From Lytechinus variegatus (lineage: Eukaryota; Echinodermata; Echinoidea; Temnopleuroida; Toxopneustidae): a stretch of DNA of 64,000 nt. The position numbers and the translations under genes are program-made. The stretch lies in assembly GCF_018143015.1 (NCBI RefSeq), contig NC_054741.1, positions 56,683,048 through 56,747,047 of the forward strand, in the 5' to 3' direction. The notes below the pieces were generated by a model, which searched no databases, was not told the origin of the DNA, and saw only the letters and a list, made by a program, of their open reading frames with translations. Below are positions 48,464 through 59,464 of this stretch, piece by piece; position 1 is the stretch's first letter; each line of letters starts with the position of its first letter.

Positions 48464-48650
48464 CACTCTACACAAAATTTACCAAATATTGGGTAGAAAG
48501 GGAACATGCAGCATGTTTGCTGGGTATTCTTTTAAACCCAATATTGCGCTATTTCAACGCAACTTTGCGTAAAATTTACAAAATATTTACCCATTCAACA
48601 TACATGTTCACATTTTACCCAATATTGGGGAAACGTTTTTTCAAAGTGTG
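48464..48650. mobile_element. Small MITE with CCAATATTGGGT arms
   Basis: The left end (CACTCTACACAAAATTTACC then AAATATTGGGTA) and right end (ACCCAATATTGGGG then CAAAGTGTGG) are imperfect inverted repeats of about 35 bp. No coding capacity. Confidence 0.6.
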
Positions 48651-51235
48651 GAGCACTTATAACAGTGAAACCGATCCCAACTTGATCAATGGTATGCTAT
48701 TTAAATCCATTGGAAACAGCGTAATAAATTTGGCTGGTCTTGAATCGCTTTCCACGGTATGGCTGATGTGGCATATAAATTTAAAGAGAGGAGCAAAAAA
48801 AATGGAGCTACCAAAATTTTTTTTGTATGAAAAACAATCAACAATAAGAGGGTTTTTTTTGTAAATATATTTTGGAAGTTTTATTTTGACGTTCAATGCA
48901 GCAGCTTCTCCACATTTCAAGTAATATATATTCCCCACAAAGAAACATTTCTCAGAAAATTGGACTTCATTCTACCTGTGCAATCAAAATAATCATCACA
49001 CATTATTTCATTTATGCTTATGTGATTATCAATCATTGAACAATGAAAATTTAACTAAACGATGCATTCTTCTATTCTTTGTCGGATGCTTGTCAAAATT
49101 TCATAAATAATTCTCTCTAAATTTTAATAATAAAAACATAGTTGGATGTCAGGGTGGACTTTCATTTTAACTTATCCTCGCCTCACTCCCTCTCTGTCTC
49201 TTCCATCGTCTATTTCTATCCTTATACAGTATAGTCCATCAACGTTCATCTACTCATTGCATGCGATCATATTCATGACCACTTCTGATTATTTCTTTTA
49301 TTTTAGACATCTTCCCCGTTTCGTATGGTCGGACCCCAAATAATCGAGCGCATACCAAAAAACAACTCGACCGGGGTATCATTCAGCGGACCTAAATTAC
49401 CCGAGTGATTCTCGCTCGCTTATGACAGGGAAGATCGAGATAGCGTCGGGAAGAGAAAGAGGGTTGCCACAAGAGAGTCAATAATTAAAGTTTTAGACGG
49501 AGGAAGGCACAGTGTTATCCAGCCTCTCCTCAACAGACAGCCATAATTTGATACAATGCAAAAATAATTACGGAAATCCACGGGCTTTGGTTGGGACGCG
49601 ATGGAAACGAAATGGAAATAAATACCCGGTGTGCGCATCGGGGAATTAGTTATAATTGTAGACGAGGATTTGGTAAGGCAGGTAAGGTTGACGATAAGTG
49701 GGGCCGGCGACCGAGTTCTTCACATGCTTGGAATGAGGATGTCAAGTGGAAGAATGCTGAGGTGCATTAAGACATCCGATGCCGAAGAGTCGTCATGGAA
49801 TCCAACATGGTGATATTTTTCATGACTAAAACCGATAACTAATAAACCGAGAACCGGCAGCTTATTAGAAGACAATCGTAAGCAGGTTTGGAAATTTAAA
49901 GGGATTTAACGATTAGTTATATTCGTCTTGATATAATATTTGAAAGATGTTTTGAATTTAAGAATATAGTGTTTTCATGTTTTATGTATATCTACAATTA
50001 CACTACCATGGTGCCAATATTAATCTATTATGCTATTTGTTTATAAAATCAAAATTAATTAAAAGAGGAATTCCGTGATCCCTGGTTCTGATGAAAAAAA
50101 AGCAATGTGTTGATTGCTATCATAAATTTTTGGCAATGTTTCGAGGCAATGGAATAACTGTGCGAAATCTGTTTATGATCGGATGAATAATCATTCTGAA
50201 GCCGTGAATTACAATAAAAAAACGACCTATTTCTGTTCATCACTCGTATCGCTTTTTCAGAAAGGTGCACAATTCTGCTGCGCCGAGGAATCGACAATAT
50301 TACCAGCACCTGTTAAACAGGCGAAATTTGTAACTTATCTTTTTGCGATGGTAGGCGAGGGGGGGGGGTCGGCTTATTCCTGAGAATGTAGATCATCTAC
50401 ACCTACATGCTGTACTACATCATTGATGGAAAGAGATTTTGAGATGGTAAAGTAACCAAAGAGAAGAAAAAGAAAGATAGAGAGGGAGAGAGAGTGAGAG
50501 AGAGAGAGAGGGGGGGGGGGGGGAGGTCGGCAGTTAGGGGGAGTGGATTGGGAAAAACGAAATAAATTTTGACATTTGTACCATAAAACCGCAGCGTTGC
50601 CTCCGATTTATATGACGACACTTCCCATGTAATATTACAAATTTACTTTTATTCTAGAATGGCGACCAATTATTTATTTCATTGAAAGTAATGAATATAC
50701 GATCAACTGCAATGGTCTCTCAGTTCTCAGTAGCAAGTGGTTCAATACAAGTCCGTTTTCCATCTTCATGCTTACAAAACTAATTTCTCTGGAAATTCCC
50801 GTACACTTTGTGTATGTTTGTGCGAGGGAGTGTGTGAGTTTGTAATGACCTACTTCTGGGGACACTTTTATTTTTATATTTCACCTATCAATTCCCGGTT
50901 CACATAAAAGCGCCAATCAACTCTTATCTCATTTAAGCCGTAGTAAACTCAGAATGTGTAAAAAGTTCACTTTCGGTCAATTAAGCTAAATTCGTGTGTG
51001 TATAGGGCGGTAAGAAGCATCCCCTATGGTCCATGAGGCCGGTTAGTGGATCAAATTTAATTTTCTGAGCCCCCACTTTAGACAAACGCGGACATGATTG
51101 TGTAAGTGAAATTCTGCTTGCTAAATGTAGTCACATCCTCCGGTTTGTAAAATGTCACTCGCTAACAGTGGACCTATCCCTAAGAAGTCACATTTTTTTT
51201 TCGGTTTTGCCACTTAAATGTACAGTCTATTTGCA
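48651..51235. other. Intergenic, no gene recognised
   Basis: Mostly AT-rich, with a slightly more GC-rich block at 49330-49810 and a G/GA simple-sequence tract at 50461-50523. Overlapping small frames on both strands (48517-48864, 48657-48938, 49631-49813, 50055-50309) have no recognisable domain. Confidence 0.4.
50480..50523. repeat. GA microsatellite followed by a G-run
   Basis: GAGAGA repeats lead into about 12 consecutive G bases. The plus strand could form a G-quadruplex. Confidence 0.8.
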
Positions 51236-51258
51236 TTAGTTTGCAGTAATCATCTTAC

Positions 51259-51463
51259 CATGGGCAGTCAACGGATCTAGGGTGCTCTCTATTCTAACAT
51301 GGCATTTCAGATTTCCCCACATTTGTGGGTAATACACAAACACACGTACCCGTGGTGAAAAACGACGATACACACGACCCTTACAATCGGATTGCGGACA
51401 CACAGCACACCGAGGACGTTCTTGTACACGGACCCACTTCAAGTGGCCCAAATTGTATTCTCT
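51259..51463 (-). CDS. Possible internal exon, Cys-containing unidentified protein
   Basis: The minus strand stays open for more than 65 codons and reads WVRVQERPRCAVCPQSDCKG, followed by RVRVFVYYPQMWGNLKCH and ESTLDPLTAHG. It ends at a clear donor (CCATG followed by GTAAGA, boundary 51259/51258). Composition is less AT-rich than its surroundings and the peptide is compositionally normal, with four cysteines, which is unusual for chance frames here. The acceptor is not clear; a weak one ends at about 51464 (TGCAAG). No family is recognised. Confidence 0.3.
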
Positions 51464-51553
51464 TGCACATAGGGATAAATTTAAAAAGTCATTGATTCGC
51501 TATATGGTAGATGTGAGATGTGTTCGGTTGCATAGTAAAGCTTACAATGATCC

Positions 51554-51816
51554 TACACTCTAGAAAATATTGGGTAAAAATGCTCCATGAGGGTAATTAT
51601 GTGTCAAAGCAACATTGGGCATTTCTTTAGAGCAATTTTATTTATCCAGTGTGATGAAAATTTTGCCCATTCTAAAGTAAATGCTGGTTATTATTTTTTT
51701 TACCTTACTGGACAATATGCTTCCCGCATTGGATAAAACACTGCCCAAAATTGGTTTGACACATAATTTTCCCTCGTGATGGTAAACATTTTGTCGCACG
51801 TTTTTTATAGCGTAGA
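51554..51816. mobile_element. Small MITE, about 260 bp
   Basis: The left arm (TACACTCTAGAAAATATTGG ... GAGGGTAATTATGTGTCAAA) and right arm (reverse complement containing GAGGGAAAATTATGTGTCAA, ending near TATAGCGTAG) pair over about 65 bp. No coding capacity. Confidence 0.7.
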
Positions 51817-54484
51817 TGAACTAGACTCTAATGGGGTGGGGTGATGATGAAGACCAAGAGAGTGAAAGTAGTTTTGAATCTTAAACCAATGTGGATGTTG
51901 TAATTTGAAGGGTAAAGACTCAGTCAGGTAAAAATGTTACTCAAGATTCATTCTCTGCGATGCATTATCAAGAAATATGTAAATAATAAAAAATGAGATC
52001 GGATCGCAATCTTTTTATGAATCTTGTCGTATTTCCCTTTTCATTCAATTTGCTTAATTCTTCAAAAAGATCGAAATAATTACAAGGCACGATTTTAGCA
52101 ATTAAAATATATTAATATCGAAACATTTGCAGAAAACATTAAGCATAATTTTTATTATGATGATGATCACAATGATACTAATATTGATAATGAGGTTGTT
52201 ATTATTATTATTACCATTACTATTATCAATATAATCATCACCATTGCTATCTGTATCATTGCCTCTAAAGTTTCTTGTGTTACACACAAACAAACAGAGA
52301 CACAATTGAAAAAAAAGACAACCGTTCTTTGGTTTTTACATTAATTTATTTGATTCAAAATCAAGAAATGATCAGAAGCGGAAAATACTAATTTTTCTCC
52401 ATCAATCCTCGTCAATAACTTCGTTGAAATGGACGTTTGTTTTCAAGTATGTACCTTTACATCTCAATACTAAAAAGCTATCTACACTGTATAATCTTGA
52501 CAAAATATTTGAATATGCTCTATAGCATGTAAACAATGCTGTATTCATATTTTGTTAAAACAACTTACACTAAAAGTCGACAAATACAGACAGATGCATC
52601 GACAAAAGAAGAGCAGTGACACACTGTTGCATAATTTGACAAAAATGTTTGAACTATGAAAATATGAAGTATTACATCATGTAAAACATAACAAATTTAT
52701 CTCGTGTTCTAAAATATAGATTCAACTTCCGAGCTTCACTTCATTGCTGTATATAGACGCACAAAACAATTATTTTTATTACGAAAAAATACATTCAATA
52801 ACACGGTCACATTTTCAAACAGAAATGGAAGAATCAGCGTCATAATAATTATGCTGAGGATATTTGATTAACACCAATCTATTAAGCATTAATGAAAAAA
52901 AAATTAAACACTAATAATTGCTTTCCTAGACTTTTACAACTTACTTCCATAACCCGTTATCGTATTGTCGCGTTATAGCAATTTACAAGTAACACATTTT
53001 TCACATTTTTTTTAAAGAAATGGGGAACCATCCTTTTCTTTTAAATGATGAATCCTTTAATGTTAGCACTTAAAACGTAACATTTTCAGCTAACAAGACA
53101 CAAATTACTCTTTTAGGAACATCAGTTGTGAAAATGAATCAAGTTCACTTTTTTCGGAAAAGTGTATTGATTCATAGCTACTACTATATTTGGTTCGGTA
53201 ATACGCCGTGACAAGGGCGAATGGATATCCACGGCTTGGAGTGGGGTTTAGAATACATTGACCCAGTACGAAATGAATGAAGAAACCGTCCTAAGTATGG
53301 CCTGCCTTGCATACTCACAGACTTTTAAAAGCATGATAGATGAACCAAGAACCGACTTTTACAGGTAATTACAGTCTTAGCCAATTTGCAGACCAATATC
53401 TTAAAAGAAGATTTTCCTCTTAACGGTCGTGGTTTGAATTGAAATGCATTAGTTTTATCCAGTATTTTCAATTTCATATATTGCCAAAGAATTATCATCA
53501 TCCTAACACCGAGTCAATAAAAATTGTCCATAATGACAGCAAGGTGAAAAGCAAGAGGAATTGGAATGAAATGTCTTGAAAATGGACAACAGTCTCAGCT
53601 TCTGATATTCAATTCAAGTTTGATAAAAATGAGTAAGAAAAAAGGGACATGGATTTTAATTAAACATGGCTGAGAAAAGATGGACAATTCATTTCTGAGG
53701 TGAAATCGCATTTTTGTTTTCTGTACATTGTGAACCTGATGATTACTTATGCATTATAAATCAATGTATTTTTTTTACCTTGACGATAATAACCTTGCCT
53801 GTTAAAACGGTGAGTGAGTAATAACAGAATATAGAATAAAATGCAATATGCAATTTTTTGGTAGAATTGATCCAATATGATGAAAAAAATACATGGGTGA
53901 TATGTTTAATTAGTTTCATATCACCGAATACACGGTATCACTTACCCAGTAAACACGTATGCCCCCTTAAACCCAATATTGACTAAGTCCTGTTTAAGAA
54001 GAGTAAGAAACAAACATTTTTAATTCAGAAGAAGCATTTTGCGGGTGAAACACATTTCTTAAGGCTATAATCAACTAGAAATGTATTTTTATTCGATGAC
54101 ACTTCATGATTTCTAATGTTGATGTTAGGGAAGCAATAATATCGCTTGCATTGCCTATGTAATTTCTTGTCAAAGTGATTGATAAAATCTAGTTACATTA
54201 ACGGACACATGTCACTGAAGACCAGACTGTAAATCAGTAGCACACATTAGTTTCCTTCTGAACGAATAGTTCTTCTCTACTCAAAATCAAGGATCAAGTG
54301 ATTTGGTTAAATAAGTTTCCTATGAACAAAACATGGTCACTTGGACTTTGAATTGTGGTCTAAAAAATGCGCGCGTCGCAGTTATTCATCTGCCACAATG
54401 AGAATATGGAGTTGGTGCATGAATTTTTTTTTGGTTAGAAAAAAAAAATCGCGTTACCTGCATGTATTGTTCGAAAATTCCACT
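51817..54484. other. AT-rich intergenic, no gene seen
   Basis: Includes an ATT/ATC-rich microsatellite at about 52150-52260. No open frame over 67 codons, no RNA gene and no inverted repeat of note was found. Confidence 0.45.
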
Positions 54485-54485
54485 A

Positions 54486-55222
54486 CACTGTGAAAAAATT
54501 GGGCAATATTTTACCCAATATTTTGCCCAACGTTGGGCCGATAGTCAACCCTACCAACTACTGGGCAATATTTTACCCAACGTTGTTGGGGCATTAATGT
54601 GCCCAACTGTTGGGTAATATTTTTAACTACATTTTGGGGACATTAATTTGCCCAACTTTTTAATAAAGTTATTAACCCAACATCTGGGCAAGGCCTACAC
54701 TCACTTCGTGTACCTGGTCCGTGTCGATCCGGAGACCTTATCCGAAAGTGCTTTGCATGCACAATAACGCTGCATACAAGTGCAAGTGCATATCTCAAGT
54801 GAGTGAAGCAAAAACAAAACAGCGTCAGATATATGTCATGTATGTAGGCCTATTCTGACAAATTCCTTACAAATTATGCTTAACGTAAAGTCCAAAATAA
54901 AAAAATTAAAAAAACGTTTAAGCAACTCATCTATGAAAGATTCAGCGAGGCTCCCCAGCCCCCAGTCATCTAGAAGCTCCTCCATATCTTATCGACCGTG
55001 TGTAGCATGCTGCAAGCGCAACTCGTGATCGTAAAGTTTCGCAACATTTACCACTCAGCAGGGCAATTACTAGCCCAACAATTGGACATCTGTATTTTAG
55101 CAGCAGCAGAGTAAAAATTTGCCTAAGTATTGGGCACATAATGCCCAACAAAACAATAACCAACGTATATATTACCCAACAAAAAAATGACCAACGTAAA
55201 TTTACTCTTTTTTTTCACAGTG
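54486..55222. mobile_element. Non-autonomous DNA transposon, 737 bp, CACTGTGAAAAAA ends, TA-flanked
   Basis: It is bounded by CACTGTGAAAAAA and its reverse complement and flanked by TA on both sides, as in Tc1/mariner-type insertions. The arms are full of TTGGGCAATATTTTACCCAA-like words that pair with each other. The 65-codon frame inside (54966-55163) is not a transposase. Superfamily is inferred from the TA flank only. Confidence 0.75.
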
Positions 55223-55283
55223 TATCACTGTTCTTTTCCGTGATTTGGGAAAATCACGGAAAATATGGACAATTTTTATTGCA

Positions 55284-55530
55284 AGGGTCGTGTGGTCCAG
55301 TGGTTTGAGCATTGGACTCATAATTGCAAGGTTGTGAGTTCGAATCCCAACTCTGCCATTGTCTCCACTTTGATAAAAAGGCCCAAGAGTGACATCTGTC
55401 GTCTATTATGTCAGCCACTATGGCTGATTAACCTAGACGTAAAATGTTTCCAAGGTAATTGGTTATAATCCAGCTTGGCGTTTACCAGCAAAAAATGCTG
55501 TCCTTTCGAGTTCCTACGGGAGTTACCACA
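55284..55530 (+). mobile_element. tRNA-derived SINE (third type)
   Basis: Box A (TGGTCCAGTGG, 55293-55303) and box B (GAGTTCGAATCC, 55336-55347) form a tRNA-like head. The body (GATAAAAAGGCCCAAGAG, TTGGCGTTTACCAGC) differs from that of the other SINEs here. The end is not sharply defined. Confidence 0.7.
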
Positions 55531-56800
55531 AACAGAAATAGAAGCAGAAAACGACTCGCTCCATGGTCGATTGGATCGCGTGTTTGGCGTATCATAGTAA
55601 AAATTTAAATAAAAACAGTCCTTTGACTATCCTACATCAGTACAATAACACCCATGGGCTAGATTTGGCAATTAATAGATTTGCTTTTAATGTGCCTGAT
55701 AAAATACCTTGAAATAAAGGCTCCATATTTATCCGTCAGTTTGTTTATGTCTTTAAAAACGTGTGCAGCTAATTGTTCCAACTACCTCGAAATTTCAAAT
55801 GCTTTCTAACGTCTTTTATGAACCATATCTAGAGATTGAAGTAAACCTACGACATATTAGACGTTTATATTCATAGGTGATAAAACGATCGAAATTCATT
55901 ACAATACTGATCTTTGACATTTTAAAATGGCAGGAACAACGAAATCTCCACTAATAGATTATAAGCGGTGGATAATGCTCTTGTCATTGATAAAGTAACA
56001 TTAACAACGTAACATTAAATATGTCTTTAACAACAATGTCTATTAGCATAACACACACTCACATTGATTTGAAAAAAATAGCAGCCGACTCTATGTCTGA
56101 TGAAAAGTATTGGTACACCTTCAAAACATCATAAACAAGTAAATCAATCTATTTTCTTGAACATAACGCTATAAAGTTTGCTCTACACGTGAGTGGATTG
56201 AAACACGATGAATATACATGCAAATTGTTTCTTGGTTCAAATATACAAGAAAGACTATTGTAACATTTACTTTCATCTTCATATTTACACACTGAAACGT
56301 GGAATATAATGTGCAATCTCCCTTCTGATTTGTAAAGTTCATCAAATAATAGGAGTAACGAAATTAGCTAGAGGGTGTACTTATAGAATAAAAAGTTAAT
56401 GAGACATATCAACTTCTGAAATTCTTGAACGTCATACAACCTTCTCTAAAAGGAGAGGAATTTATTGAAGGCTAATCTATTATTCAACATCTAATTGAAA
56501 ACGTCCAGGAGATACGGAGGTTCAATTTCTAGTACCTTTTAAAATTATTTTATTAATCGATGACACCATAACTACTTTGTTCTAACATAATAAGAGTTAT
56601 CAGCAACATATACTTAAGTGCTTATTGCGATATGATATTGATGTATATATATACATGTACATTTTCCCGAAGAAAGTCATATCGTGTGTAATCAAATACA
56701 ATATTCCTCCATCTTGATCAGATCGTGAAGTATAAAGGTCAAGACGAAATCACCTGATAGTTTTCAAAGGTCTCATGTGATGAGAAGAAAAGACGACACT

Positions 56801-56870
56801 CCATCACGTGATGGTAACAGTGAACCAATCACAATGCGAATTTCGTCCATTCTCTCTTTCTCCCCACGTG
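56801..56870. promoter_or_regulatory. CACGTG palindromes with a CCAAT word
   Basis: CCATCACGTGATGG is a perfect 14-bp palindrome at 56801-56814, ACCAATC follows at 56823-56831, and a second CACGTG lies at 56865-56870. CACGTG is the core of bHLH-ZIP sites (MITF/TFE, USF, Myc). A possible cis-regulatory block; no transcript is identified. Confidence 0.3.
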
Positions 56871-57719
56871 AAACGCGTGTCCATTTCACAGAAACATTAC
56901 CCCTCTCTTCGTTCCCCGTTTGTGTCATCGCTAAGGGAAACGTTTTCGAATGGGAATGAGCTTGAATCAATCTGCAACTTCCAGTATTTACAGGCTACAA
57001 AAAATAGCAGGATTCTCTTAATAAGATTCTGGTTCAAAATGAAGGCTTCGGTGATGCGGCAGCAGACAAACACGCAAAGATCTACTACTTTGATTTTTAC
57101 GCTCGGGGGACAATTTGACGTGCGGATCCAGCCACATACGTGATTGTCATCTCAAATTTCTCCAATGGCAGTTCAAATACGACATAATGGTTAAGATACA
57201 CTTACGATAATAACTATGCTCCTCGTTAGGCAAAATTCATTAAGGATCATGATTCAATGAACGATCAGTAAAATTAGCGAGATAATCTCGCTTTTCCTCA
57301 CAAGTAAAGAATCTCGTGATAAAACGCTCTCTGAAGACGAATGGAACAATAAATATACATACATGTCAGGCAAAAGTCCTTTGGTTTTCTCTAGGTTTCT
57401 CTCGAATGTTTTATGTCATTTTTGGTCACTTTGTTGCTTTAGTTTGATAGAAAATAGTTCGAAGGCTTTGATGCGTGGGCGTGTCATCACAAACTGGTGG
57501 GTTTATTGGTTTCGTTGGTGGTAGGGAGGATGATTTCATCGCGAAGGGAGTGGTTGCTACCCCCTCCTAATCCCGAAGGCGGGTCTTGGTGGTTGTTGTT
57601 AAGCTGTGAGATGGGGAGGGATGTCACAAGGGCTTGCTCACACAATGCAGCTACCTCCTGTGATGGATGGGGGATCGGACGAATGGCACCAGGGAGGGTC
57701 AGAAAAGGAAATATGATAG

Positions 57720-58010
57720 TCGAGGAGATTGGTAAAGAGAAAGAAGGGGAGGGGAGGGGAAGAGGTTGGCGGAGAGAGATGGGGAGTGGGAGAGAAAGAC
57801 AGAGAGAGAAATAGAGAGGGAGCGCAGAGAGAAGATTTAAAGACAAATGCAGAAAGGAGGGGGAGGAGAGTGGGAGGAGGAAGGGGGGGGGGTTGTAATA
57901 GCGTCATAAAAAAGGGAATGGATTGAAAAAAGGAGAGGTAAAATGGTTATTAAAAAAATCCATGAAGGCCATAGAGAGAGAGAGAGAGAGAGAGGGGGAG
58001 ATGGAGAGCA
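57720..58010. repeat. GA-rich low-complexity tract
   Basis: Purine-rich plus strand with GAGAGA runs (notably 57973-57997) and a G10-type run near 57885. It gives rise to long but meaningless frames on both strands. Confidence 0.85.
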
Positions 58011-58995
58011 GATGAAAAAGGTTATTTGGATCGCTATAAAAGACAAAGTTTTTTTTAATAATATCCTTACCAACATGTACAGAACGATTCATCATTTATT
58101 TTTCAAATGGACGGTCAAACTTTATAGTTAATATATTCATCAATCAGAGTATATTCTTGTTCAAATCAATATTTTTACAAGTAAGTCATACAAAATAATG
58201 AATCTGTAATTATTACTTTGGAATACTAATATGCATAATGGCGTATGGGCAGAATTGTAATATGTGTTTATCTTCCGTAAAACAGATAAACATTCATTGA
58301 CAAAAGTGACATTTAACAGCGAGTCTGAATAGAGCTCACACAAGTTAGAGGGTGTCAATTACATTGTGATAAACACCCATTGGAACACGTCAGCTTCCAG
58401 GAAGGTCTTTACAGCTTTGGGTAAATTTAAACAATTTAAGATCTTCTCGTATAAAGCAGACGGTTGCAGACATACAGCACACAAACATTTAGACAAAAGC
58501 AACAATATGAGGATGCGTGAGTTTGGATTGAGCTAATATGCACTTCTAAGAAATGAAATTAGTGTGTGAAGTCATAAACAAGCATTGGCAAAAGAGCAAT
58601 AATCAGAATAACTAATTCTACATATATTTTGTATCACACGACATTTCCTCTAACAACATATTTACGAATCCCTCCTCTTACCGAATATATACGAAGGTTT
58701 CGAATGTCAGTATACTCATTACTGGGCTAATGTTTTTTTTTTTATCAAGAACTTCTTTATGTTATGTATAATATTTTATACTGTATAATGCTTTGAGTTT
58801 TCAAATCGAATTCCCAATATTTTGTGAATTTCAAACAAATCATTTGAATAGTATACCCAACTAATTTAACTTTGACTGCAGGTGAGAAAAGGACACCAAT
58901 TTTATTTGCCTTGTGACCAGTACGTGTAAACAAACTCTAAACCCCCATTAAAAAGCCTGAACTGTGAACCCTCAATACTGTTCTGGAATAATTAA

Positions 58996-59460
58996 AGGTC
59001 AAGTCCACCTCAGAAAAATGTTGATTTGATCAGTAGAGAAAAATCAGACTAGTACAATGCTGAAAGTTTCATCAAAATCGGATGTAAAATAAGAAAGCTA
59101 TGACATTTCAAAGTTTCGCTTATTTTCAACAAAATAGTTATATGAACGAGCCAGTTACATCCAAATGAGAGAGTCGATGATGTCACTCACTCACTATTTC
59201 TTTTGTTTTTTATTGTTTGAATTATACAATATTTCAATTTTTACGAATTTGACAATTAGGACATCCTTGCCTGAAGCACAAAATGTTGAAATAATGGAAT
59301 TCCACGTGTTTAGGGAGGAATGAAACTTCATTTTATATGACAATGACAAGAAAATCAAAATATTTCATATTTCATATAATAAAATACAAAAGAAATAGTG
59401 AGTGAGTTGAATTTTTCTCTTTTTATTCAAATCAAGTTTTTGCTGGGGTGGACTTGTCCT
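58996..59460. mobile_element. MITE with TTAA flanks (piggyBac-like), 465 bp
   Basis: TTAA stands at 58992-58995 and 59461-59464. Inside, AGGTCAAGTCCACCTCAG at the left and the reverse complement of its relative (AGGACAAGTCCACCCCAGC) at the right start arms of about 50 bp that continue through TTGATTTGA. TTAA target duplication is the hallmark of piggyBac transposition. No transposase frame. Confidence 0.75.
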
Positions 59461-59464
59461 TTAA

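Larger units (their letters stand above)
55531..58995. other. Intergenic, no gene recognised
   Basis: AT-rich up to about 56700, then a less AT-rich block with E-box palindromes (56801-56870), then GA-rich simple sequence (57720-58010), then AT-rich DNA again. Frames on both strands at 57487-57926 derive from the GA/CT-rich composition. Confidence 0.4.

Noticed and set aside
57487-57926. Overlapping frames of up to 119 codons on both strands
   Set aside because: They are driven by GA/CT-rich simple sequence and have low-complexity composition.
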